Origin: Ashinkailepas kermadecensis
Lineage: Eukaryota > Arthropoda > Thecostraca > Neolepadidae
Direction: 5' to 3'
Assembly (NCBI GenBank): GCA_034440615.1
Contig: JAOTOM010005148.1
Span: 122,501 to 186,500 of the forward strand
DNA length: 64,000 nucleotides
The notes beneath the pieces are model-generated. The model worked only from the letters and a program-made list of their open reading frames with translations. It made no database searches and was not told the origin of the DNA. A program made the position numbers and the translations under genes. Position 1 is the first letter of the stretch. Every line of letters starts with the position of its first letter. Below, in pieces: positions 1 to 12,801 of this stretch.

Positions 1-46
<46 letters not shown>

Positions 47-124
47 TATGATATTACTTGAAGATACTGAAAATTTCGACTTGCTTATATATATATATAT
101 ATATATACTTGCTTATATATATAT
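1..124. repeat. (TA)n microsatellites
   Basis: TA runs at 1-44, about 85-107 and 114-124. Confidence 0.95.
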
Positions 125-635
125 AAATTATATTGCACATATATATATAATTATATTGCAAAGTGGTAAGACAAACATCAGGTAAAAATTATTCAACGCA
201 TTTGTCGGAGCATTTGAAACAACATTGGAAAACATTTTTTAAAAACATGCATTCTATGGTGCATGAATATATCAATAATGAATAAACACGTGATACAGAT
301 AGCAAAGCATACTCCTGTTGTAGCGCCCTCTACACTAACCTTCGCAGTTAGTTGGGTGCTAGACGGCGTGGCAACGGTTGTTTCAGTTGTTGCCGACGAC
401 TGGAGTCAGCGATGTGAACCTGTGTACTCGTGTTTGGACAAGCTTCCGTCTCACGCATCCGTCTCGCGTCCAGCTGCCGACTTTTGACACGGCCGATGTT
501 GACTCGTGAATTGCGATGTGGAAAGGCCTGTTGCTGGACGCGGGCCTTGAGGTTCAAACCACGACGTTCCGCGAAACGTTGGCTAAGCTCCCGCGGCAAC
601 AATTATGTCTGGTGAAGCACTTGGCCGTGGCGTCG

Positions 636-802
636 GTTGGTTGGTTGGTTATTGGTTTTACGACGCGTCGACCGTTGAGTCATGTAGCGTCGCCAATCTC
701 TCACGCCGATTGGTCGCGGGCGAAGAGTAGTGACAGGTGAGACTCGAACCCACAACATTTCGATCGTGAGACGAGCATCTTACCCCTAGACCACTCGTCC
801 AC
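636..802 (-). mobile_element. tRNA-derived SINE, family 1
   Basis: Reverse-strand copy: tRNA-like head with A box (TGGTCTAGGGGTAAGATGC) and B box (GGGTTCGAGTCTC), body GCCCGCGACCAATCGGCGTG, tail ACCAATAACCAACCAACC. Flanked by 14 bp direct repeats TGGCCGTGGCGTCG at 622-635 and 803-816. Confidence 0.92.
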
Positions 803-816
803 TGGCCGTGGCGTCG

Positions 817-3669
817 CCGCTGGCAGCCGACTGCTGCGACCACCCAAGCGGTTGCTTCCGGAAGCGATTTCAGCTAATGCCGGCCGCTAAGCTACAGGAA
901 ATCCGATTTCCGCTGACAACGTCGACCGCTGGTGCAGCATCCACCGCCATTTCGGCTCGTCCGAGCGCATGAGGCTGACCTTTTCTAATGGCGCCTTTAT
1001 CAGGATTTCCGTGTCACGTCGTGCAAAACCATACCAAATACAAGACGTGCGCGTGGGTTTAGTGACGTCACGACCACTGTAATCGTCTTTTGACATGATA
1101 GTTTCACCTCTGACATATAGCCTTACTATAAGTCATCTTCGGGTATGCAGTCATACAAACGCACCAGTAAAAAGGATGATTGGTTAACAGACCTTGTATG
1201 TACACAGACCCCAACGTACCTCCAACCTCCGATGTTGCTTTCAATGCATATTATACATCCGCAGGGGCTGATACAGGGGGCACTGGAGCCATGCGTCCCC
1301 CATGCAAAGGTAGAATCTCCACTCGTCACAGGCATGCGCATCGCCCAAGGCCGATAATTCCAGTTCATCGTGACCATTTCAATCCAGAGCATAAGGTTCC
1401 ACCAATGTTCTGACACGGCATATTGTGGGTCATGGTGTGATGCTGAGCTACGATGATTCGCGATCTTGTAGGAAAATTACCGCAGATGATTATTTACGAT
1501 GGCATTGCGCACTTACCTGACAATGCATCAATATACTTTAAACCCAAAAGTTGCGCGTGACGGTTTCCCATTGAATACGCCTAATTTGAAGCGAATGGAA
1601 AACGGTTTGCAAACATTTTTGGCAAACCTTGCTTCGAAGATTGCATTAGCCCCCATCAGTCCCCACCGGTCTCCCTGGACAGGCGAGAGTTGAATGTGTT
1701 ATTCCGATAAATCTCCCCTACCCACTAAAATGACAGTTTCTCATCCTTTACATTCTTTGGAAAAACTCCAAAATCCTTGCCCCAAATTCAGGAGCGTTTT
1801 CCAGCGATGGAAATTGATATGCCCGTGTATGTAACACAATCGTGCATGCATTTTCCTCTATCAATTTTGTTGCGAGTATGTGAAGTACCCCGGCACTAAC
1901 ATCACGGCTTGCCCGAACACTGGGGAGCATTTAGTGCTCCCGATCTATCTCAGCAACTAACACTCGCAAATTTTCTACCCCTCGCAGTGCGGAGGGTTCA
2001 ACTTACCGAATCCGCTGACTTGTTCTAAGCAAGATAGAGATGCGAAAAACGACATGGCATAGCTACATCCTAAAACACCTAGAGTTACTTGAAACACTTA
2101 TATATATATATATTGGGTGACTTTCCAGGTTAGAACAAACAGATCAATGTCATGGTGCAGTTAGTAGTCCGTGTTGCCGTAGTTCTCGCACCCTGATGTA
2201 AAACGAATGCGATTTCTTCCTTCAGTATTGATGATATACGAACTAGAGACTTAGTCTGACACGGGTGACACGTGCAAAAGTCAAGTCACGGAATCCGACA
2301 AGATCAAGCACCTGTAAATATGTGATGGATTGCTGAAGATGTCAATGTTCGAAGCAGATGATACTTGGGAAAATGTAATGGGTGGCACCAACGCAAAGCC
2401 ATATACTTTTATCCTTGGTAAAAGCATGTGGCTCTTTCTCTGTCCCATCCTTTCGATAACTTCCGATGCAAAATCCTAAACTTTATATTTTTTGAGGATT
2501 TTGAAAACCTTTCATAAACCCATACTTTATCACTTGAATTCTTTTGAACCCCAATCACATCAGAAATGAACTTGGCGGGCAAAATGTCCCTGGTCTAGCC
2601 ATTTTAACTTCGCAATAATCTGTATAGATTACCCTTCAGGGCGCCTGGATTACCTGTACATTCGGCACATTCCAGGTCATATCTCAGTTCCCTGACCTGA
2701 TATTAACTTGAAACCTGGGACTCAGAAGAAAAAAATACTGCTTAGTAGCAAAGGTATGTGTAAGAAAACCATTTTTTTCTAGCTTATTCCTCCATTTTAA
2801 CATTGGGGCCTGACCTGTGGGCAAAGTTTGTATTTTTCGATAATTTGTTTATATTGTGTATATGCATTTCACTCTTGACTGTACCTTGTGTGGCTGGTGC
2901 GTGACAAATGGTTCCATGTACACCTAATAATCGTATTGAGACGAGGTTGTGACAGGAATTTAATCCGCCTTAACACCATCCTCTTAGGAGGATGGATAAC
3001 TTAATTGTTTGACACAATGTGCGCTCATCAATTGTCCGTCGGTACTCGAATTTTCAAAGCGATAGCTTGAACGATTCACACCTAAGAAAGCATCAGTGGG
3101 AGGGGGAGGTGTGCCAAAATTCAAGGGCTAAATATACGAATCAAGCTGGTTCAAAGGTGATTATAACCTGTAATCTTGCATGGACATACAAATTGATTTG
3201 CATATATGGGGACATATATTTCATCACCAATTACTTTTCAGGACTTCAGGACAATTCGTCATCTATACTAGCTCATAAAACCTCGATGGGTACTAACGAG
3301 TACATGGCCATTTCATTTAGCATAGCAATAAAAAAAACAATAAGCACACTGAAAGAGACGTGTCTCGTGATGGGCTACATTACAGGGGCGTGTGAACATG
3401 CCGCAGATGGCCTTCGGTGTGCTTCTGTCGCTCGGGCTCGGCACATTTTCAGGCTGTGTCGTTCGCCTATCAGCTCTGAAATTTTACCCATGTACAGCGA
3501 TTCCAAAGCATGGGTGATGTGGTCTCCGTGCCAACTGCCAGTGATGACGCGAGCTGCAATGTTGATCACTTTTTGGATGCGAAGTAATTAGTGTTTTAAA
3601 GTCATCGCTAAAGCAGAAAGGCAGTAAGCAACTTGGCACATAACATGGGCCTGGAAGATGCAATATTAC
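817..3669. other. no recognisable gene
   Basis: AT-leaning sequence with only short open frames, none with a recognised motif. A short perfect hairpin (CATCCTC/GAGGATG) lies at 2979-2995. Confidence 0.6.
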
Positions 3670-4565
3670 TCCTCTCCCTTGTGCGACATTTTGCCATCTT
3701 CGCAATCGAGGGAGAGTTGGCGTGACTCCCTAGCATTTTCAACGAAAAGTGGAAGAGAGAGACGAAGCAAACACGGGCGTGTGGAGTGGGACGAGATCTC
3801 GCGATTGATACCGAATTTTTGTACCTGGAGGCGATAGGTGACCTGCAGGTTAGTTGAAACGTTACATTTTCGCAATCATCGAGACTTTTCACAACTTGCT
3901 CGCAAATGCTCCCTAAGCTGCTCTTGGTATACACTCTCAGTTATTATTAGGGTGTTAAATGGTGCCTTACATATGCAATGACATATATCCAGCTTAATTT
4001 AAAGCATAGGTCACGGATCAGGTCAGGCCAAGGGTCGACCCCGCGTTCGAAAACTTGATAGAATGCTGGTTACAGCCACTGCTTCCACCCAGTCCAGTGG
4101 GTTGGGTGGACTAAAACCCAGGCTAAAATTGAAAGCTGAAATCGAAATCAGAACTTCAAATAACTAGATATTGTCCAGCTAAATAGTCATCCGTGGTCAA
4201 CATGATAAATGACCTTGAATTACCTTGGAATGGTACAGGGACATTGTTCGAATATTAATCCAGTCAGCTATCAGCCTAAAACGCACAAAATGTGTCGCTA
4301 TAGGTCATAATGTCATGTAAAGATTCCATAGTCCACGATTTCGTTTAAAAATGGTCGGAAATATTCCCTTTATGAATTCATAGTTCCGTGACCTGAGATG
4401 ACTCAATACAAAAGTTTTACCAAACGTTCTGAAAGCGACGCCACAGAGGGTACTGGACATTTCACTGGGTTCCGTTGAGCGGTTCGGAAGCCATCCACAA
4501 AAAAACCTTCTTAGAAGTGAAGGGGTTTCACCAATTCGCCCTCCCTCTCCACTGGCGAGGGTTAA
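3670..4565. mobile_element. TTAA-type MITE, family 2, copy A (5' end eroded)
   Basis: Shares with 56503-57335 the words GACGAGATCTCGCGATTGA, ACTGCTTCCACCCA, AATGGTACAGGGA and CACTGGGTTCCGTTGAGCGG, in the same order. The right end CCACTGGCGAGGGTTAA is intact. The left end lacks TTAA. Confidence 0.8.
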
Positions 4566-6591
4566 TGCTTGAGCGGTCAAATGATTGCTGGTGTCCTTAG
4601 GAAGACCAGTGCAGTAACACTGTCGCACCATCGCTGAAACATGGATTTCCCACGCAGCGTCGTGTTCGCAATAAACACCAAGCAGAGCTACATATTCAGA
4701 ATGCCGCATGCTATTGCAGCCTGAGAAACTGAACTTGAAAGAACTGGTGTTTTTGTCGAAACTTGCTTTGTACCGACATGATGGAATCTGTTTTGGGGTC
4801 CCTGAATTCACCAGCCCCGAATCCAGTGGACGGTGACTTATTTGCATTTTTCAGTCTTTGCCATAAGCGGTGGGAGTCTCCCTGTGGAAGCTGGCTGCGC
4901 GCAGAAGCTATCCTGTGTGGATGAGGGGACTTTTCACTTGATTGTGAAGGTGTCTGTACGCCGTCAGGTTTTCCTCTATTCGGTGGCTTGTCCAGTCCAC
5001 TCGAGCTCAATCATATGTCATGAGACTCTACAGCTCTAAGTGTGAGCGGATGACGGTCAAGATCTTCATGACTTGGCGATCATGGATGACGTCACAATTC
5101 AAATGAAGTAAAAGCAATTGGATGACGATCACACAGTCAAAATTTGCCAACATGCCAAAATTGTTAGAACTATAAATATAAATGTTAGAAATTGTAGCAA
5201 AAATGTCACGAGTTTGTGCTACACAATTTTCATTTTGAACATTACTTACACGGTGATAATAATTTCAGTCAAGCTCATGACCAAGGTCAGGATACGTCTT
5301 TTCATTCATGAAATACATGGCGTGTTTATTGGCAAATATGATCTAATTTTGCACCAGCGGTGGCACCTATCCGACGGTACCTTTGTTTTCAAAAGAGGCA
5401 TCATCTTTCAAAAAGCATCTGACTGCGAAGTGGGCACGGGCTCAACCAGGAGGGTGCCTACATTCACAAAGCATCTAGCTACCCAAAAAGCCTGCCTTGT
5501 CGGGAGAGGAGCACATGTAGTCAATAATTACCCGGATATTGCAAAGAGCGATGCCCGAATCGCCAAGGAGGGCATCAAGTCATTCTCAAGTCTCGCGTAT
5601 GTCCGGAAAGGCTTCTGTCTTGGTGAGATGGGCGCCTGACCTGTCCGTCTTTCTAAGTACTTTGCCGATTTTATCGGAGTCGACAAATTCGACCGATTAG
5701 GTGACCACCTTGTTCCACGTGCTTCTCCATCTGGAAAAGCTCAGTGGAGAACACCAACCCGTACACTGATGAAGGCAGCGATATGTCGTTCACGGGCGAT
5801 GGTTAACTGGCGCACGACTTCAGCATTTTGCTGTATTCGGTAGCCTAGGGGGACGGGCATGTTGCTACAACCCCCACCCAGATTTTCGCCAACAGCACGT
5901 AAACAGAGGAGGGCTACACCTTGTTGCTTTGTCTGGTCAGGTTATTGACCTGAGGCAGTTCTTTGAGAACGTCTCGGCGGATTTCCGCGGATTTCGTATT
6001 TGTCAAGCTTGGACAAAATCCATTACGGACTATGCATGACATCCTTACGAATTATATATCATCGTTTTTCCTCCCAATTTCAAGTCCATTGACGGGTCGC
6101 ATAATCCTATAACATTCACGGTTATCTGTGTACGTTATGTCAAGTAACTCAGTGTCAGTATTGGATTTTGGTTTTCGGGTTCCAAAAGCACGATTGTCCC
6201 TACACACATATACAATTTGACTGAACATATCTCGGTATTTAATAGCACCAAAAATGGCACTGTTTCGCGGGCTCTTGTATCCGTAGCAATCGTCTGAATT
6301 TACCCACATGAAACAGCATGTCCTTTGGTATTCGCCGGTCTTTCGAATTCGACCGCATTGGCAAATATAGCTTGTTTATCACTGTCCCTTTCATTCGGAA
6401 TCCAAGTCGACGAGTCTCAAAAGTTCATACTCTTAACCATCACCATCCAGTCCACTCTTTGGCCTCGACCACAATATATACACACACATGGGTGTTTTTT
6501 TTAATGCTTCTGAGTGGAAAGTGCGCCTCAATGCCGGCCATTGCCTTCACCTCTCCCCGTACAAGTATTTTCAGAAATCAATGTCCCTATG

Positions 6592-6650
<59 letters not shown>

Positions 6651-7131
6651 ATATATGTATACAGCGCGCCGGAACTCTGCACGCCGTGTGGATATCCTCT
6701 CGGTCGGACCAAACACCGATAAGGGCTGAATCATGCCGACCACCGCTGTATCTGTCTTGGCTGTCTTGGCCGACGGCCGTTGGGGTGCTGTCGACAGTTA
6801 ACAGACCAGAGAGCCCCAATTTCTGGGCCTGTGTAGCAGAAAGTGTTGTCACAAATTGCCATAATCTGTCACGGTGTCCAGCTAATTGGTCTGCAGCTGG
6901 CTACGGTGGCGCTCGGTCAACACACGGTAGCCAGGGAAGCGGTTACCGACCGGTTGTAATGTGAAGGGTGTTGTGAAATGTGCAGTGGCTGTCCGCAGTG
7001 CACGTTGAGGCAATCGAAATTTTAATATTAGTTCAATGTCCTGGCCAAAATATTCATCTTGTGGTTCCAATGATGTGGGTATAATGCAACTCTTCGTATG
7101 TTTGTCAAATCCATTTGCATGCAGTCCGCTT
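4566..7131. other. no recognisable gene
   Basis: Apart from the (TA)n tract at 6597, only unsupported short open frames, including one of 173 codons at 5118-5639 without recognisable motifs. Confidence 0.6.
6597..6647. repeat. (TA)n microsatellite
   Basis: Uninterrupted TA run of about 25 repeats, flanked by GCATACATAT and ATATGTATAC. Confidence 0.97.
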
Positions 7132-7145
7132 CCCAATCGTCGTTA

Positions 7146-7312
7146 GGGGTACGAGTGGTCTAGGGGTAAGATGCTCGTCTCGCAATCGAAAGGTTGTGGG
7201 TTCGAATCTCACCTGTCGCTACTCTTCGCCCGCGACCAATCGGCGTGAGAGATTGGCGACGCTATATGACTCAATGGTCGACGTGTCGTAAAACCAATAA
7301 CCAACCAACCAA
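7146..7312 (+). mobile_element. tRNA-derived SINE, family 1
   Basis: Full-length 167 bp copy with a tRNA-like head, the Pol III A and B boxes and a CCAA-rich tail. Target duplication CCCAATCGTCGTTA at 7132-7145 and 7313-7326. Confidence 0.93.
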
Positions 7313-8340
7313 CCCAATCGTCGTTAAAGCTCACAGTGCGACTGCCTATTTATCGCATGGCCGTAATTTTCTGATCAAGTCAAAATAGAATGCTTCGGTT
7401 TGGGTGAAGTGGTTTTTAGTTCATTTTATGGATGTCAAAATTGTTTCTACCGTGCATATTGATTGGTTCTCAATTGCCAGTTCAGATATTGTATGAATGT
7501 AAAACTGTTGTGAACAATCAGATCTAATAATGCCTATCTTCTTTACTTTTTATCCCGCACCCAATAAATGTTGCCACGTAATGTGCGTAATGCAACACAT
7601 AGACGAGTAGCTTTTGATGTCAGAGAAAGCAGGCCATGCGAGCGCATGGACATAAGGAATGAATGAGCGAAGTGGTTAATTGAAATTAAAACAAGTCACC
7701 TTTGAGATTTACAATAATGTGTAAAGGCATGCTATTGAAGGTGCTCATTTTTGTTAGGCCCTCATCGTATTCTGAGAAGAATTCTGCATTATGCAATATG
7801 ACGGCTGGAATAGGAAGACATTCAGTTTTTCAAAGTTATGTACTAAATATCATGCATTGAAATGGAGCATGTCAATGTTTTTTTCTGATCCAGAACCCAT
7901 TTTACTTTGTCTCCTGATATCTCCAGCATCATAGTAATTGCAAGTCCCTCTTTTTTTCTTCAAAATGGGGGTAAGTAAGAGCAATGCCATTCAGGATAAT
8001 ATTTAAAGGTGGATGCATATTTAATTGTGGATGGATGTGGAAGGGTGCGTGTTGTTATGTAGTTATAGCATAAAGGAAGTGAGAAACTTGAATCGCAAAG
8101 TGATGCTGCAGTGCTCAGGCGGCATGGTGATCGGCTTCTTGATGCAACAATCTGCAAAACTTCTGACTGGGTTCAGCTCGATCTTTGTCCCACTGTCACG
8201 TCTCGTAACGGTATCTATCAATACACGTTTGGTACGGTCAACCATGACTTGGTGGTTCAAACCGCATACCTTTGGCCGTCTCTCGGAACTCTGCTGCGTT
8301 CTAGTCGTGCCCAGCGGGCCATATATACATACATGCATAC

Positions 8341-8346
<6 letters not shown>

Positions 8347-8404
<58 letters not shown>
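8347..8404. repeat. (TA)n microsatellite
   Basis: TA run preceded by ACATACATGCATACATATAC. Confidence 0.97.
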
Positions 8405-8406
<2 letters not shown>

Positions 8407-8649
8407 CCTTCCCGGCACAGAGGTAAAACGCCGCAAGATCTCGGCGTGCCATCAGCACACCCAGACGAGCGATGTCTAAGGAAGGTGGTGGGGTCTTGCC
8501 GAATTGGATCAGTACGAACAGCTGCACGTGGAATGCTTCCACCAGCATTCAGCTGGGTTACTGTTTTCAGCGCAATGGGCATGTCCGCTGTTGACGACAT
8601 AGTCCGTGCACATCTCTACTGATAACCATGTGATTATCGCTGTTGATAT

Positions 8650-8651
<2 letters not shown>

Positions 8652-8711
<60 letters not shown>

Positions 8712-8716
8712 TATAT
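8652..8716. repeat. (TA)n microsatellite
   Basis: TA run with a single ACAT interruption near 8705. Confidence 0.97.
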
Positions 8717-9879
8717 CTGTGTATATATGTACATATACTATATGCATACATGAAGACAGGCCGAAATGAATTGAGGAGGGGGCATACTCCGTAGGATCCC
8801 ATGTTAAAATTGAAATTATGGCTGGAGCAAGGCCAACATTGAGGGGGCCCTTGCCCCCTCAAAGGTATATAAAACAATACCTATGGTGTGGTTCCCAAAC
8901 ACTGTGGATGCCCTGACATCTACAAAGTAAAAATAATTACCCATAACTTCTTGTATGGCATCAGTGGCGGATAGAGAGGGCACGGGGCCATGTGCCCTTT
9001 CCCTCCCTCATGTAAAATAGCGCTCCTCCGGCTGAGAAAGGCACTGCTTCAGGAAGTCTCATGTGGCTCGAGTGGTAGGAAGGCTCGAGTGGTCGCTGGC
9101 GCGGCCCGAAGAGCCGCGTCACGTGCCGTAAGAACCCAAGGGTGATGAGCGACCGCCCCGCTGTCCCCTTTGGCAACGTTGCTGGTCGAAGGTATGTGTG
9201 ATGGATATGCCGCATGGCTTAGAGCATTGCTACTTGTCAGAACTTTCGTGACAAGCTTCTTCTAAGCATGCGCATCGCCACCGCTGAGGTTCCTGGGGCT
9301 CGGACCCCACCTGGATTTGGGTTTGGTTTTGCATCAAATGCTTTTTGTAGGCATGCAAGATGTAGGTAAAATGACAATAATGAGTGTTCTCAGCAGTTCC
9401 TCGTGGTCAACAGACAGGTCACACGTAGATGGCCATGGTCTGATCCCTCTAGCTTGAAAACCGTTTCAAAGCCCTTGGGGTTGGTCCCCCACCTAGAAAT
9501 TGATGATGGTGACGTCCGCGCTCCTTAGCGGCAATCACGAGTGAAGGTGTCCGGAATTGAGAAATGCTGCTTTCGCAGTTATTAGACCTCATTTTGTTGC
9601 CGAACGCCATGTGGTAATGCTAATTTTCAACATAACGGTGGTGCTGGAGTAGCACTTGTTGACACTAAAGCTGCACTGCTGGTGATAATGGAGGGAGAAA
9701 TACTCTACGGTGCTAAGTGTGTCCTTCATATGGCAGTAGTTTTAAAACAAAACCGGGGACAGAAACAACGCAACTGTTTCAAAACTCACATGCTTTGTTG
9801 GGTTCTATCTTTTAGTATTTTGATTGAATATTTGTTGGGGCCGTCTGTTATCATGTATTTGTAGCTAACCAGCTACAGG

Positions 9880-9975
9880 ATGAATAGAACTGCAAGAGTT
9901 GGAAATCAGTTGCCTAACAATCTACCCCAGCTGCAAAACCTTATTAAGAGGGACCGCGAAAGCTATCAAGAGGAG
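9880..9975 (+). CDS. SDAD1: SDAD1 exon 1 (initiator exon)
   Basis: Residues 1-32, starting at ATG 9880 and ending in GAG before the donor GTGAGA. It encodes the family N-terminal block [15 protein letters not shown]. Phase 0 into exon 2. A 5' UTR exon upstream cannot be excluded. Confidence 0.9.
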
Positions 9976-12742
9976 GTGAGAACGTGTATTGAAGGTGATG
10001 GCTATCTTCCTACGAAGGTGCCAGCCTATTTCTTGGAAAGAAAAAGTTTGAATACGAGTTTGAGATAATCTGAAAGAAATACATGTTTTGTATTTGTATC
10101 AACGTAGCCACTTCACAATTGATCAGCAAATAGGTAATATCGAGAATGAATTGCAGTAAAATTTGTGATACAGGGCCCATTTGTGCCATGCCTACAAAAA
10201 TATAAAGCGGCCTTAATATCTTGCACCTGTGCCTTACCATATATCAGTCAACATTATGTCCCTGTGTTTGATGTAGGCCAAACTGCAAAGAGTAGCAAAT
10301 GACTTGGTGAGGAGCACCAGCCTCACAAAAGTAGGTACTAAGGGGATAAGTAGTCTCGGGATAAGTTGCCCATCTCAGTTGAAAGATTGTAGGCTCAAGT
10401 CTCACCTGTTGCTACTCTGCCTGTGACCAGTCGGCATGATAATTTGATGATGCTGCATGACTCAACTGTTAATGTGTTGTAAAACCAATAACTACCACAA
10501 AAATACTCAAGGAAACACACATGGAGGGCAAATATCCACACCAGGGAGATTTAATTCCTACATGCACCAAATGTGAAAAATAACATGGGATAAGAAAATC
10601 AATATTTTTAAGGTAAGGACCTTTTTTCATCAGGACATTTTCACCGTGGATAAATACAAAAATGCACATACATGGTTAAAGCACAAACAACCTCCTGCAC
10701 TTACTACTTGCTGTGTTGAACAGCATGGGACACTGAATGGAATTTGGCAGGAGGGTGTTTTTTGGGGATAATTTGTTGGTAAATTTGCAGCTTAACACGC
10801 GCACTGGAGGGGGGGGCGAAATCCGCCCACCCCTCCGGTTTTTCTCAAATAACTGCAGATTTTACTGGTCGATATACGCAATTTTGGTGTACCTGCTTAA
10901 AAATGAACAGTGCGTCGTTTAAAGAAAGAAAAATTGAAATCGTCCCAAAAAATTTCAAGTTAGGGGCCGCTAAAGTAAAAAAATGTTATAGCGCCACACC
11001 ACAAAAATCGGCGCAGATGTGCTCCCAGTATACTGACAAAAGGGAAGTGTTCTAGGCAACACTAGGGACTTGTTTGATGCATATTGATATGCTGTATAGT
11101 TTCAAGGTCATGTTAGGTTACTAAGGTCAAGTCAGGTCAAGTTCACGACAGGTTAATGGAACCAAACTTGATCAACTGGAATGTTGCCATAAATGCACTA
11201 CTGGTTGTCATTTGTACTGTTTGTCATTGCGTTTCCATACTTTATTCATGTACTTCACTCCCTTCTTCACTAAGCCGATTGCTCCGAGCTGCCTGACGGA
11301 GCAGTCGGGCAGGCGGCCGGTTCCGGTAACTGGAACAGGTAACTGACCTGATGCTGTGGTGCTATGTAGATGACCTGAGGTCAAATGTTGGGTCTATCAT
11401 CTGCATTGCATCAGTAGTAATGTCGAAAACATCATTGATGCCCATTTTTGAGCATTTAAACACAATCACAGCGATCCATAACGATGACAAGCCAAGCCAC
11501 GCAAAACCGGAACATTTTGCCAATCTGACCTCATTTGACCTTGAAGATATTGACCTAAGGTCACGAAAATTGCACACAATAGAGTTCACTACCGTGCCCA
11601 TCCACCCTGCGAATTTCGTTCCTCCAGCTTTACTAGGAGCCGAGATCTTAGGGGGGGGGGGCGGAATCCGCCTCCCCCTCCAGTGCGCATAATTCTCAGA
11701 GGCCCTCCAGGGCGCGTGTTAACCCACCCTGTCTCTGGGGTTGATATGTGCCCTCCCCCTAAGGTTTTCTGCAGATAGTGAAAGAATGGCATGCTAGGGT
11801 GCCAAAATGTGGCATACCTTTTCCCACATCAATTTGGCATGTTGTGCAAAAGTTTTGAAGTCAGGTCATGTAGGGTCAACAAGTTAATCAAGGTCAAGTG
11901 AGGTCACCTCCAGAAAAGTTCAACCACTCGTCACGCTTTACTGGATAAAGATGTTTTAATGAAACTTTTCAGCATTTGCTTATCTTTAGGGAGGAAACAA
12001 AATGCAACATATCTTTGTTTTGTTTTTGACAACATTAGTTTTGCATATTTGACCATTATGGCTAAAATGGAAGATTCTGGCTAAAGTAAGCATTTTTTAT
12101 AGGAACAGGATGACTTCAAACAATGTTTTGCAGCATGATCTACCCATTAGAAAATAAAAATTAAAGAAAATTGAGAACAAAAAAAATTGAAGTTTCTAAA
12201 AAATATCATTTTGATTTTGGGTTGACAAAAATGTTATCACCATAAATTCATAAATGACGGACCTGTCACTACCAAAATATGAAAGTCTGATCACATAGTT
12301 CTACCTATTCTTTGTGTACAGAGGTTGTGAAGTTCACAGGAACCATTTTAGGCTTCCAAGAGCTTAAGGAAACCATAAGGAAGTGACTTTCAATTTTTTT
12401 TGTAATTACACCAGCATTTTTTAGTGGCTACTAATAGCTTGTACCACAACAGCTACAGCAAGGTAATCCTGAACAACAACATTTTTGTGTTCAGAATACG
12501 GCACACCACTATAAAATAATTATCTGTTTTAAAGTTCCTCTTTGCAAGTAGTTGAGGATTTTCATTGAAAGGAACTGTTTTAATATGGATAGCTTGTTCA
12601 TTTTTGTGTTCAGTAAACACAGTACAATTAATGGTTCAGCCATACAGATGCAGCAGTAGAGCTATTTGTTGCATAATGCCTTAAGTGTTCAGAACCCCCC
12701 CCCCTCTTCCCCTATATGCATATATATATATATGCATATAGG

Positions 12743-12801
<59 letters not shown>

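Larger units (their letters stand above)
7327..9879. other. upstream region of SDAD1
   Basis: Two (TA)n tracts and fragments of dispersed repeats (for example CAGTGGCGGATAGAG at 8961). The SDAD1 promoter and any 5' UTR exon should lie towards its right end, but no TATA or initiator element can be called with confidence. Confidence 0.5.

Noticed and set aside
3019..3591. 190-codon plus-strand open frame
   Set aside because: No known motif, lies next to a MITE, and composition is like the surrounding noncoding DNA.
5118..5639. 173-codon plus-strand open frame
   Set aside because: Longest open frame in the first 9 kb, but no recognisable domain, AT-rich random composition and no supporting context.
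7146..7218. Functional tRNA gene
   Set aside because: The A and B boxes are present, but the anticodon and acceptor stems do not pair well, and the same head recurs with a common body, tail and target duplications: these are SINEs.
6318..8877. Open frames of 70-160 codons with Tyr-Ile repeats around 6.6, 8.4 and 8.7 kb (also 21.5 and 37.7 kb)
   Set aside because: They are translations of (TA)n microsatellites with random flanks; there are no splice sites or conserved motifs.
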